From assembly GCA_021234155.1 (NCBI GenBank), contig JAJEKV010000111.1:2486968-2550967 (forward strand): a stretch of 64,000 nucleotides of DNA. The letters run 5' to 3'. Made by a program: the position numbers and the translations under genes. The DNA is from Isoetes taiwanensis (taxonomy: Eukaryota; Streptophyta; Lycopodiopsida; Isoetales; Isoetaceae). Of the stretch, positions 24,035 through 34,421 are shown one piece after another (positions within the stretch are counted from its first letter, which is position 1; the number at the start of each line of letters is the position of its first letter). A model generated the notes under the pieces. The model had not been told where the DNA came from. It worked only from the letters and a program-made list of their open reading frames with translations, and did no database searches.

Positions 24035-25397
24035 CTAAGAGATGATTCTGTGATATGAGTAGTAGACTTTGCAGAAAAATACACATTGCAGCCCTTCAAA
24101 GAAGTGCAGTCTGAACATTGGAATGCAGACCAGATCATATGCACGAGGTAGATTCACATCCCATGTGACTGGTACAAGCTTGTTGTTCCTTGTGCTAGCA
24201 AGATAGGAGATACATAATAGGCAAGAAGGATGTACTGCAAGATGCCAATACCAATCGGGAGGAACCAAAACATCCGCTTTCATGAATTTGTGCAGGATCG
24301 ACATTTGGTCGCTCTGCTGAAAACCAAAGAAAGAGGAGGAGGTCAAGCTAAGGACCCAGGAGTGATCTAAGAACTCCCTCAACTCCAAAATCTTTGTGTC
24401 CCCCTCCTCAGTTGCTTTCTTTTTTGAAGACCTTAAATTGAGTTCAGAATCTAGCTGCCTCAACTCGGATGCTTTTGTTTCCACTTCCTTGCTAAGCTCG
24501 GTAGATCCCGCCCCGCTTGCTCTTTCTCAAGCAATTGCATCCTCCACCTTCTATTTTATGTGCTCAAACTTCATAGCACTACCGGCCACTTTCATCCATC
24601 TGGCTGTTAAAATGCCCGCAACTCGACATCGATTCAAGTAATTAGTCTCGGCCTCATGGACTAGCTTAGAATATATCCTTTCCCCCCCTCCCTATGCTTC
24701 AAAGTCTCATATAGCCTGCAGTCTCGCCTCAGAATTTCGCATCTCCTTACATATGCTTTCCTTCAAAGAGGATCTGCTATCAAGAAATACATTCAAACCG
24801 CCCGGATCTTCTTTTTTTTGTAGAAAGTATCATAGGACTTGTGGCCCTTGGCATTGCTCGACTTAATCATACAACTTCACCAAAACCTCCTGGATTCTTT
24901 GACCTTGCTTTTAGCTGTGGCTGTTTTTTTCACATCATCCCAATCAACTGATTCACCTTTTAAGTGTAAGGCAAATGCTCGAGCAAAATACAGTGGAACA
25001 TAGTGATTCTGTACATCTTTCCTACCGAAATGCAAACTTCATTTACCACTTGAAAAATTCTGCCCGGTCTTCCAACTTCATCAAGCTCATCCTTGTACCC
25101 GTACCTGGTAGGTTCCTTAGATCCCCAAACTTCTGAGTTGTATTCTGCAAATTTTTCCTTGAATTTCATATTCGCCAGATCCCTTGCAGAAAATACTGTG
25201 TCCTCATTTCGGTTCTCTTTGCTACAGCCAGACTTCCGGACTTCAAATGTGTCCCCAGCTTTGGAAGCCACGGAGATTTTTCTGGACCGATCACGGGGGC
25301 AACACTCTTCTTTGGTGTCTTTGCCATTGTCTATACCTGCAATGCAACAACAAATATCTTTTAATTGTCCTAAAGGTGCAACAATCTGAGCTTGCAT
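24035..25397 (-). pseudogene. coding-like remnant on the minus strand of the 4-kb element
   Basis: Two longer open stretches (25397-24960, 145 codons; 24484-24035, 149 codons) are joined by about 470 bases that keep coding character in shifting frames, for example a helix like ARWMKVAGSAMKFEHIK around 24630-24560 interrupted by stops. Composition is charged, Lys/Glu-rich. No domain is recognised. It converges on the transposase-like gene, a layout common for two-gene DNA transposons; captured host sequence is the alternative. Confidence 0.35.
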
Positions 25398-25710
25398 ATG
25401 TAAACAAAAACCTAAAGTAATAAATTAAAAGCAGAAAGAAGAAAACTAGGGAAGAAGACGATTGTACCTTTGATTTGTTGAGAATAACCAAGCGACTTCG
25501 GAAGAGCATGCTTTGGTCGCTTGCAAGAGATCGAGGTGCTGGATCGCAGGGTAAAGGCAGAGAGATGGGAAGAAAGAATTGGAGGGAATTTTCCATTGCT
25601 TATTTTCGGTAGAAAAAAAAACCAAAATTCACGATAATTATTATACATTTCTAAAAATGTATATGTATTAAAATGACCCAATATTTTATCACCCTAACGT
25701 GCTTTTACCC

Positions 25711-26049
25711 AGAGAGAGAAACATTTGTAGTTGCTCGATTCCAACATTCATGATGCTATCTATTCACGATCTCACATAGCAAAAATTTTGAGCCCAACAA
25801 TGGCTGATTGGGTAACACGACAGTACAATAATTGGTAGCACAATTTCACAAGTCTACAACAAAAAAGGGGGTGAAAATAGGCATAAGAAAGGAAATCGGT
25901 GGGAAGCAAGGGATCAATATCAAATTGTGGAAATAAAGATGTGCGGATGAAGAAAGGAAAGACTAGAGGGGTATATGAAAATAAGAAAACCTAACCCTCA
26001 GATAACCTAACTAACTAAATGGCACTGGTTTTTGACAATTACATTTACC
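25711..26049. other. no gene seen
   Basis: AT-rich sequence between the 4-kb transposon and the second copy of the 260-bp repeat. Confidence 0.3.
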
Positions 26050-26311
26050 TTGGATGGCAGTTACAGAGTTTAGAAGGCGACGATCATAGCAGGGATTCTC
26101 CTCCGATTTGTACCATTTGCTCAAAAATTTCTTTTCTTTTGAAACAGGGAGTCGCAGAAAAAAGATATTTCTCTCTGGGCCATGGAAGCAAGATTTTCAA
26201 GCATTTTCATTCTTCCTTCTTCCCATCGCCTGATCTCTGCTATAAGCTAAGAATCTAAGAGAATTGATTCATGGCTTAGGATTTTGCTATTCTATCTCAA
26301 GCGATGCTCAT
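26050..26311 (+). repeat. dispersed 260-bp repeat, copy 2
   Basis: Second copy of the segment at 17721-17981, same orientation, 8.3 kb away. Differences are scattered substitutions and small gaps, with no insertion, so the two copies are of moderate age. Confidence 0.75.
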
Positions 26312-28972
26312 ACTTTAGAGCCATCATCTTGAAGGTATTACAGATACCAGTTAACATGGAACTGTGACTGCCTTCTTGCACTGGCTTTTTTTATTAGCTT
26401 TGATATTATTTGTGGCTGACTTCTCCAACCTATCTGCTGAAACATCTCACTTTTTCCAGGAGAAGAGAACAAGAGATGCCCAGCTTGCATTCATCTTTCA
26501 ACACATGCATTCATTCCAGACAACAACAAAAAGGCATTCTGCGAGTTTGAGGATACATATGCTCTAATTTTGGGTTCTCATTGAGTAGATTTTTCTTTCC
26601 ATACTTGATTTGATATTTTTAAAGGCATGTTTTCGATTTCATTGCAGGGCTTCAAAATGGCAAATCCTAGAGTTTTTTTCTCTTCCTACCTTGAAGAATC
26701 GAAGCTGATCTGGTCGCTTCAACATTTTTTCAGTAGGTTAGGCGGAAGATGGTTTTCCAACATCTTTTCTCTTTTAGCATTCATTTTTTTTTTAAAGAGA
26801 ACGAGATATTTTATATTATATACGAGATAAGATATACAATGCTTCATCACATATAGAGAATTACTACATGAGTAAATCTCAACATCTTCATCCTCTACGT
26901 GCTGAAACTTATTTTCTTCTCTAAAAGATGATATATATTAAGCGGATAAATCCTCCAACTTAGTAAGCAAAATGTACAAGAAGATGCTAGGAATAAAGAT
27001 ACCGAAAGGTTCATCTAATCCTGAAGAGGCAGGGTTGAATATTCAGGGACATGAGGAAGAAAGAAGTACTGTGGCTTTGCTCACTGCTTGAGAACCAAAA
27101 TCAGCAGGGAAGGCATGGAATTCTGAGCAACTCGAACATAACAGTATTCGAGTGGTCCAAATCAGATTTAAATATACTTGGCATTTGGCATATCAGTACC
27201 AAAGGAAAACACACAACCTTCAGCACTTGTGTGGCTATTCAAGCATTGCTGTTTTTGAAATAGCACTAGGATGCTTAGAAATCTTTTCCAGCTTCAGTAC
27301 TTGAATAATCCCGCATTTTCTTCCCTGCCATAGAGCCTGTTATTCCCCTTCATTCAATCTACCAATGTTTCCAAATTATTCAAAGAGGCCTCCTGTCAAA
27401 CATTACATGAAAATTTTTGATCATACCATTGTAAATCTGGACCTTTTTGGCTAGTAAGAAAGAGCGGGAGGAAGGAAATATGGGACGGAAATGGCCAACA
27501 ATTCTCAGATTTAGTACAGATACAAGAACTGCAAGATTTAACAAGGCTAGGAAACCTCTTAATTCAAGACCTCATAGCAATTCCTTCCAACTTATAAGTA
27601 TCCACGCTGTTTCGGTGTAATCTTTTGCAAAAAAAGATAGATGCCCTTCTAACACTCAAGATTATAATGCTCAAGAAATGCCAAGAATATCAGAATGAAA
27701 TACCACGTTAATGGTTTACCTGCAAGATAAAGAACCCGCCTTGAAGATGCTTCCAACACTGTAAATCGTTCGTCCTGTGATGAATGATGCAGACCCAAGA
27801 AATCGTTAACCTACCCCTACTAGCCGCTGACCTGCTTCAAACTAGAATTTAAATTCTGCTGTAGTACCGAAAGGGCAAGGATGAGGGCGGCCTCTCCTTG
27901 CCGCAGGCGCCAAGAAACGTGACCAACAACATCTTTCTCTTTTAGCATTTGAAGTGTGCTCCTAAGCTAATTTCGTTGCTTGCAGTTTTTTAGCGTCCAG
28001 ATAGCAACGAGTTGGAGATTCAAGGAACTGCTAAAATGGTAATGGTTTCTAAACATTAGAACTAGACAAGTCTTTTATACTTTACTATATTGAACAAATA
28101 AAAGAAAGAAAGATTTCATAATATCTATAGAATATTATAGTTAAAAGCATTGGAGAAACATGTGCATTGCAAGCATCTATAGAGCTTAATGTTTTGAAAG
28201 GTGCATCCAAAAAATAATGATGCTGCTCTTAGAACTCCACTTGAAAAGCATAAAAAAGAAAGCTTAAAGCTTAAATGCCTCTTTCTGTCTGTCGTACTTA
28301 TACTACTATTCTTTGGTAAACTTGCTACACTCCAGATGATATACCGATCCAACTCGCATTGAAGTTCGTCCAGTGCTTTGCTTGGTGCAGTAGCCACAAC
28401 ATGTAATCTTCTTTGTCATATGAGGTATGCATTTCATTATGTATAAGAATGCCCAACTGCAATTTCTAAAAATGCTCTGGGATTTTTGAAAGTGTTATTA
28501 TCTTGATAATTTATTTGACAACTTTGAGACTCATCATTTTTAGCTTCATTAAATGTGTGCATATATTTGGATTTTCCTTTACGGGTGCATCTTCTAGGGA
28601 ATCAGTTCGTCCATTACATATTTTATTATGAAACAAAGGCAAAAGAAGTTCATGGTAAAGCTCAAAGGATGGCAATTTATCCTTTTATTATTCAGCAAAA
28701 TAAGAGACTAAGAAACATGCAGCAAAGTTGATAGGTTGTTGTTTGGCTTTTTATTGTATATATATTTTCATCCTGATCTAATTAAATGACGTGGCTACTG
28801 TGGATTTTAGAATGTCAAACGATGATCAACATTCATAAAAACTTCCAGCATATAGAACTCTGCTCCAAATAATATCAAACTGTCCGGTACCTTTTGCATC
28901 ATGTTGTTAAACATATAGGGTTTTATACTTGCTATGCTTTCAACTTAATACTCAATAACATATTATGCGCAG
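26312..28972. other. 2.7 kb without assigned genes
   Basis: A few exon-like pieces bounded by AG and GT occur (for example 27987-28036, reading RPDSNELEIQGTAKM), but no family is recognised and they do not join into a frame I can defend. The small ORFs show no domain. Confidence 0.25.
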
Positions 28973-29040
28973 AGCCAACAAAGGATAAATGCAGCGGTGC
29001 TGATTATGCAAAGAATCTTGGATACAATGTTTTAGCTGAG
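28973..29040 (+). other. orphan exon-like segment
   Basis: Bounded by AG at 28971-28972 and GT at 29041-29042, reading EPTKDKCSGADYAKNLGY and on to NVLAEV. It looks like a host-gene exon, but I cannot name it and no partner exon is visible. Its second half is copied again at 29537-29570 by the adjacent tandem duplication, so if it belonged to a gene that gene is disrupted by the LINE just downstream. Confidence 0.25.
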
Positions 29041-30060
29041 GTAAAAAATCAAGATTTATTGATATTATTAAATCAAGAGAATAGAATAGAATAGAATAGA
29101 TGTTTTAACGTCCACGGAGACCAATAGGTCATGGGACCCATACAATGGGCTAGTACAATCATTACTACTAGGATTAAAAAACCCCTGCCTCGAAAGGTTT
29201 TCAAGGGAAAAACCTTTGCAGTAATGATGATACTAGACAAACGGAGATAATGACTACTGAGGGCTCAGTAATTGCAGACGTTTATCTAGAATCTCAAGTA
29301 TGTATAATGCCAAGTCATGCACAGATGGTGCGCTGAGAAGTTGTGGAAGCGTGGAATGGAATGCTAAGGTCAAAAATGATTCAACTATCTCAAAAAGCAG
29401 GCAACTCGGCAGAGTATGGCTTTCATCTTCAATAACTCAGAATCGCAACAAAGCACATAGTCTCGCTTTCACAAGGCGACAATTGGCCGCTCCCATCTAC
29501 CTGTCTCAATCCGTAGCCTGTGGGACCCCGTGCGAATGCAAAGAATCTTGGATACAATGTTTTAGCTGAGGTAAAAAACCAAGATTTATTGATATTATTA
29601 AATCAAGAGAATAGAATAGAATAGAATAGATGTTTTAACGTCCACGGAGACCAATAGGTCATGGGACCCATACAATGGGCTAGTACAATCATTACTACTA
29701 GGATTAAAACCCGCCCGAAGGTTTTCAAGGGAAAAACCTTTGCGAGTATGATGATACTAGACAAACGGAGATAATGACTACCGAGGGGCTCGTGAATTGC
29801 GCACGCTTATCTAGAACCTCAAGTATGTATAATGCCAAGTTATGCACGATGGTGCGCCGAGAAGTTGTGGAAGCGTGGAATGGAATGCTAAGGTCAAAAA
29901 ATGATTCAACTATCTCAAAAGCGGGAAACTTCGGAAGAGTATGGCTTTCATCTTCAATAACTCATGAATCGCAAGGCACATAGTCTCGCCGCGACAATTG
30001 GCGGTTGCCCCATCTACCCATCTCAATCCAGACTGTGGGGACCCCATGCGAATTGATGCA
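29007..30060. repeat. 530-bp tandem duplication containing a LINE 3' end
   Basis: Unit 1 is 29007-29536 and unit 2 is 29537 to about 30060. Each begins TGCAAAGAATCTTGGATACA, holds the exon-like piece, then AGAATAGAATAGAATAGA and the LINE 3' end. Copies differ by scattered substitutions and small indels. The duplication includes both target DNA and element, so it happened after the LINE inserted. Confidence 0.85.
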
Positions 30061-31720
30061 ATAGCCACAAGCTTGTTCCCGGACAATGAAGCAAGCAAAT
30101 AAGCTTGGGGCCCCGTGCCAAGGTGGAATTTATGTGTGCATGATAATGACCGGTTTTCACTTGGGCCAAAAGTAATCAAGGTCCCATATCTTTTGAGAAA
30201 AATCGACCATTGAGATATTGTTGCAAAAGCTCAGATCGAATCGGCAAGCATCGTGCAAAGGCTCGGTGTAATGTTCCAACCGCAAAACCATGTAGTGCAA
30301 TGCTCTTTCCAACATCGCTTCAAACGCCAAGCAGAGATTCAGCCATGGCAAGTGCAAGAACAGATACTTAACATCATCCATGTGGTGCACCTTTGCGAGA
30401 TATAGTGGAGAAGGTGCTTCATGGCGTAATGTTGAAGAGGCCAAAACCTGCCTCTTGTAGGGCACCGCTTGTTTTAACTCCAAGGTCGTAGGTGAGAAAG
30501 GACCTTTGCACCCGCCTCCAAGCTCTCCCAAGCACTAGCACTAATGGCGTGCCCCCACACTTCGTAAACATATAGTAAAACAGCTCTACCAAAGCCCAAA
30601 CAAGTGAGCTTCCGTGGGCCAATCATGAATTTCTCAAAAAAACAATTGTTTTGCATTGCATAGAGTGCTCTCCATCCGCCAGAACAATTCATTGGTAATA
30701 CATCGTCCCAAAGTGTGTTCTTACGTAATTTACACCAAGATACTTGTAGCTATCTACAACTTCAACTTCGTGGCTATCATAGTGCATAGTGGGAACATTG
30801 TGACGAGAAGATTGAACTACCAAAAGCTTGGTCTTTGGAGATTAACACGCAGACTGTGTTCTCACAAAACTGCATGCAGTATGCGAGAACATGTGCCGTG
30901 GCGAAACATCATCAGCATACATAAGTTGCCTAATGATATAGTGTGCCAAATGTGGACCTCCGCCATGATTATCAAGCCATTCTTCCAATTGATCAATGTA
31001 CAAGCCAAAGAGTGTAGGAGATAAAGGGCAACCCCGATTTAACTCCAATATTGCTAGTGATTTGAGTACCTGATGCCGGAAATTTAGCAAAACCCTTTCA
31101 TAGAGCCGATAAACCGTGATTTTGAAGATGTTGTGGAACCCCCCAAATGCCCGCAGTTTATAAGAAGCTCAAGAGTAATCAGATCAAAAGCGTATAAATC
31201 CACAATGCATATATAGAGGTCTTGTTTCAAACTTGACTATGTTCAATAAGCATGCATAATGTGAAAAATATGGTCTATTGTAGAATGGCATGGACGAAAG
31301 CCTGCCTGTCCTACAGCACGTACACCAGTGCCCATGATGTCAATTGCTTCTTAGCAAGACTGGCTAAGAGCTTTGAGAATATGGAACTTACCATGATCAT
31401 GCGATAATTAGAAGGGTCATGCTTATCACCTGCTTTGTAAATTGGTACGACCTTACTTACAGAGAAGAATGCATGATTATGTCTGTGTGCTCGCTCTTTT
31501 TGAAAGCAAAGCTATTGCATGTTCTAAAGAGGATTGACAGAAAGGCTTGACAGAAGAGGATGATTTTCATTACGTCGGAGATTGGTAGACTCTTAATGGC
31601 AGAAGTAAATTGAAAATCAGCCTGTGATGCCTGTTGCATTATTCTGAAGGGCAAGGATGCAGATCTGGGAATTCAGGTCCCAAAACTGATGCCGAGATAC
31701 TCTGAGGTGTTCAAATATTA
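29608..31720 (-). mobile_element. 5'-truncated, decayed LINE with (TATTC)n 3' tail
   Basis: On the minus strand, reverse transcriptase remnants (31.7-30.1 kb) lead into a 3' region ending GGTCTCCGTGGACGTTAAAA and (TATTC)n at 29608-29631. The same 3' end, without the coding part, is found elsewhere in the window, which defines it as the family's terminus. The 5' half (ORF1 and endonuclease) is absent. Confidence 0.75.
30157..31700 (-). pseudogene. LINE reverse transcriptase, frameshifted remnant
   Basis: Reverse transcriptase of a non-LTR retrotransposon. In order on the minus strand: a piece near 31420-31370 reading NYRMIMVSSIFSKLLA; a FDLITLELL-type segment near 31180; RGCPLSPTLFGLYIDQLEEW (about 31035-30974); the catalytic YADD at 30919-30908; SYKYLGV near 30758-30737; and a C-terminal part with VWALVELFYYMFTKCGG (about 30600-30550). 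Frames change several times and stops occur, so it is non-functional. It differs from the LINE at 49-55 kb in sequence and tail type. Confidence 0.8.
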
Positions 31721-32051
31721 TTCATGCATTTTGAGGAAAAAACAATCCAAGATTTCTTTAAACCAAGAACTCCCTAATGCACTTTGTATTTCATTGCTTT
31801 TGTACATGCACGCTTATGTCTATTGTAAAATAAGAAACAACATTAGTCCAACGCCAACTTTCTACAGTTTTAAATATCGTACCTTTGTTTGGGATGACAA
31901 GTGCGTTTATGACAACCATTCGTCACTTTGACATGCCTGTTCCACGAAGTTTTTAGTTTATTTCACACAAATAAAATATCCCCATCAACGATCAACGAAG
32001 TATTTATTATGCTCTATCTTACCATACTAGTCTAGGACACTACCAACAAAG

Positions 32052-32098
32052 GCTAAAAGAATAGAATAGAATAGAATATGATTTTATCGTCCACGAAT
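32052..32098 (-). mobile_element. short (TATTC)n LINE-tail fragment
   Basis: AGAATAGAATAGAATAGAATA followed by TGATTTTATCGTCCACGAA on the plus strand, matching only the last 25 bases plus tail of the LINE family at 29608. A severely truncated insertion. Confidence 0.55.
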
Positions 32099-33289
32099 AT
32101 GTGATGACTTTGTTGTCAATGATAATTGCTCTAACCTTTAAGAAATCATTATGCTCTAATGCTCATTTTCTATGAGAGCATAAAGATGTAGAGATACGAC
32201 AAGGAAATTAGGTGGATCATTCTATCACTGGAATGAAAATCTGCCCTACTCATTCTGGTCAGCAGGCAAAAAGCCAATGTATCAGGTAATTTATGGTTTC
32301 CATATTATAGGAGAACGAAGGTTGGCCGTAGCATTTTGCAACCTTAGAAGACCTGCTCCTGACTGCTGCCGGTTGGAGGACTGCTTCTAAGTTTGCAAAA
32401 TACTGCCCCAATCTTCATTCTCCTATGCAATGGTATTGTGGTCTAACCAAAAATAGCCATGGTGCAATATGGAAAAACATTAATTTAAGCAACCTTTCCT
32501 CCGTAGCATGCAAAAAACAACATATTGGTATGAAGCACTGGTTGGCATAGTAATACAAATAGACAATATTATTTTGCTCTTATGGTCAATATGATGTTTT
32601 TGAGTGAGCAAACTTTTAATGGAGCCTTCTCTCGCAACACTTGCAGTTGCACAATTGCTGAAGGGGATTTTTAAGAGGTGGTTCTATGCTAGATTGTTTG
32701 TTTGTGATAATTAGGATGTTTAGGTGAGCATTCATTTCTCATATACTTCAAATGATAGTGATATTTGTGAAATTAAGGTGGCAAATTTTTTTTTTTTTTA
32801 ATTTTATATTGTAGATTTAAGTATTTAGTATTTGTTGAACTACTAAGTTGTATTACATGTTAGGACGAGCTCCGCATAAGGATTTGCACTACCTACTTTT
32901 TGGAAGCTCTTGCCAGCGCGATGAAGTCAACATGACCCCTTATGCACGAACATTGAAAAAGCAAAATAACCCTCTTTGTTAAAACCCTCATACTTCTAGC
33001 CCGAGGACAGCTCGCGCAACGCCCGAGTCAAATATCCCACTCCCATAAAACTCTTGCACAATATGACCAACACTCCACACTACACATTCAAGGTTCAAGA
33101 TACAGATAAACATAGATGAGATATCAACTTACAATATTCCAAAACAGTCCGAGCTGGCAAAGTTGTCAAGAGAGACTCGCATAATTATATAGCATGAGAC
33201 CCCAGTGATGCATAAATATGTTAATGAAGCACAAGATAGAACACTCTGTGGCATAATACCACGTGACAAATTGTTTGGGAAACTCATTG
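32099..33289. other. no gene seen
   Basis: AT-rich. Contains GGAGAACGAAG at 32308 and imperfect inverted words around 32400 but no convincing element. Confidence 0.3.
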
Positions 33290-33470
33290 TTCATTTTAGG
33301 GTCTACAACCATTTCTTCCCGAGGCGGTATCTGCTTCCATTATACGAGCCTACCAGTGGGATGAGTTGTCTCACATGCTTGATAGTCGTGAGACATCACG
33401 GGCAGTTCGAACCAATGACTCGCCCATGCATTTCACTTTTACCCCAGCTAAGATGTTATATGTTGGAAAA
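33290..33470 (-). repeat. tRNA-like SINE candidate
   Basis: On the minus strand CTTAGCTGGGGTAAAAGTG (A-box-like, about 33450-33432) is followed by GTCATTGGTTCGAACTGCC (B-box-like, about 33415-33397), the spacing of an internal RNA polymerase III promoter. The arms do not fold into a proper tRNA, so it reads as a tRNA-derived SINE rather than a tRNA gene. Confidence 0.45.
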
Positions 33471-33985
33471 GTGAAGATATCATAGGAACATCCAACAAAG
33501 TACAACATTAGGCCCTTGGTGATGTGCGCCATGTGGAGATGCATTTTTAGAGTTCTATGATGAACTAAAATATGTCAGTGAGCATGGATAAGATTTTGTG
33601 TTTTACATTTCTGTACCTTTTTTTTTGTTGATGTACTTAACTACTTCTAAGGGTGAGATTTTGAGCATAAGTTTTGGATCTGTCTTTTCGAATTTTCCTC
33701 TTTAGAGGTAGATTTAATTGCCCCCCACATTCGTTGTAAAGCATTGGTTTCTTTACTGAGATCCATAAATGCAAAGTGCATTGTTGATATTGTCATTAGA
33801 CAATTTCAATAACAAAAATGATTACAAAATGTCATTAGAAAATGTTTATTCTTGCCAATATTAACATGCGCTATTCTTGAAGTTTCACGTATGGACGTTA
33901 AAGGCCGAGTAAAAACACATGCCTAGACATTAGCCCGACAACGCCGGACACACATTTACTAGTTTGAATTATATATGTTTTGAAA
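33471..33985. other. no gene seen
   Basis: AT-rich spacer between two tRNA-like segments. Confidence 0.3.
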
Positions 33986-34060
33986 ACAGGTGGCGTGATG
34001 GAAAAGTCTTTACTTGTGATAGAGGGGTCCGAGGTTTAAATCCCTTCCATGTTTGAGTAT
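33986..34060 (+). repeat. tRNA-like SINE head candidate
   Basis: GTGGCGTGATGGAAAAG (A-box-like) and GAGGTTTAAATCCC (B-box-like) are about 40 bases apart. The T-loop is TTTAAAT rather than TTCGAAT, so a functional tRNA is unlikely. Confidence 0.4.
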
Positions 34061-34421
34061 TTTATATATATACGTATTGTAATACATATAGTCATGACAC
34101 CAGCACGTATATCACAATTCCCATATTGACACAACAGGTGGTAACTTGAGGATATAAACTTACTAAGAAGAAGAGTGGGTAAAATCAAGATCACCCCTAT
34201 TCACCATCCACTGCATGTTGTCATGGAACATAGTTGAGCTTAAAGAACGCTGCTTCTCATATTGAATACCACAGTTCTTGCGTTCTCAATGATGTACTTA
34301 TTTATTGTATCGTATGTATGTATCGTATCGTATCGTATTCAAACCATGGAACATCACTGGAATTTATCGAACTCAATTCAATTACGTTGTGGAGAATTAA
34401 CCGACGTCGAACGGGAGAGTT

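Larger units (their letters stand above)
21667..25710 (+). mobile_element. 4.04-kb DNA transposon with perfect 21-bp TIRs
   Basis: Bases 21667-21687 (beginning GGGTAAAAGCACGTTAG) are the exact reverse complement of 25690-25710. Similarity continues weakly inward. The bases just outside are AGAG on both sides (21663-21666 and 25711-25714), a possible 4-bp target duplication, although the right side is an AG-rich run. Inside are a degraded transposase-like gene on the plus strand and a coding-like remnant on the minus strand. I cannot name the superfamily with confidence. Stops in the transposase-like gene make the copy non-autonomous. Confidence 0.75.
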
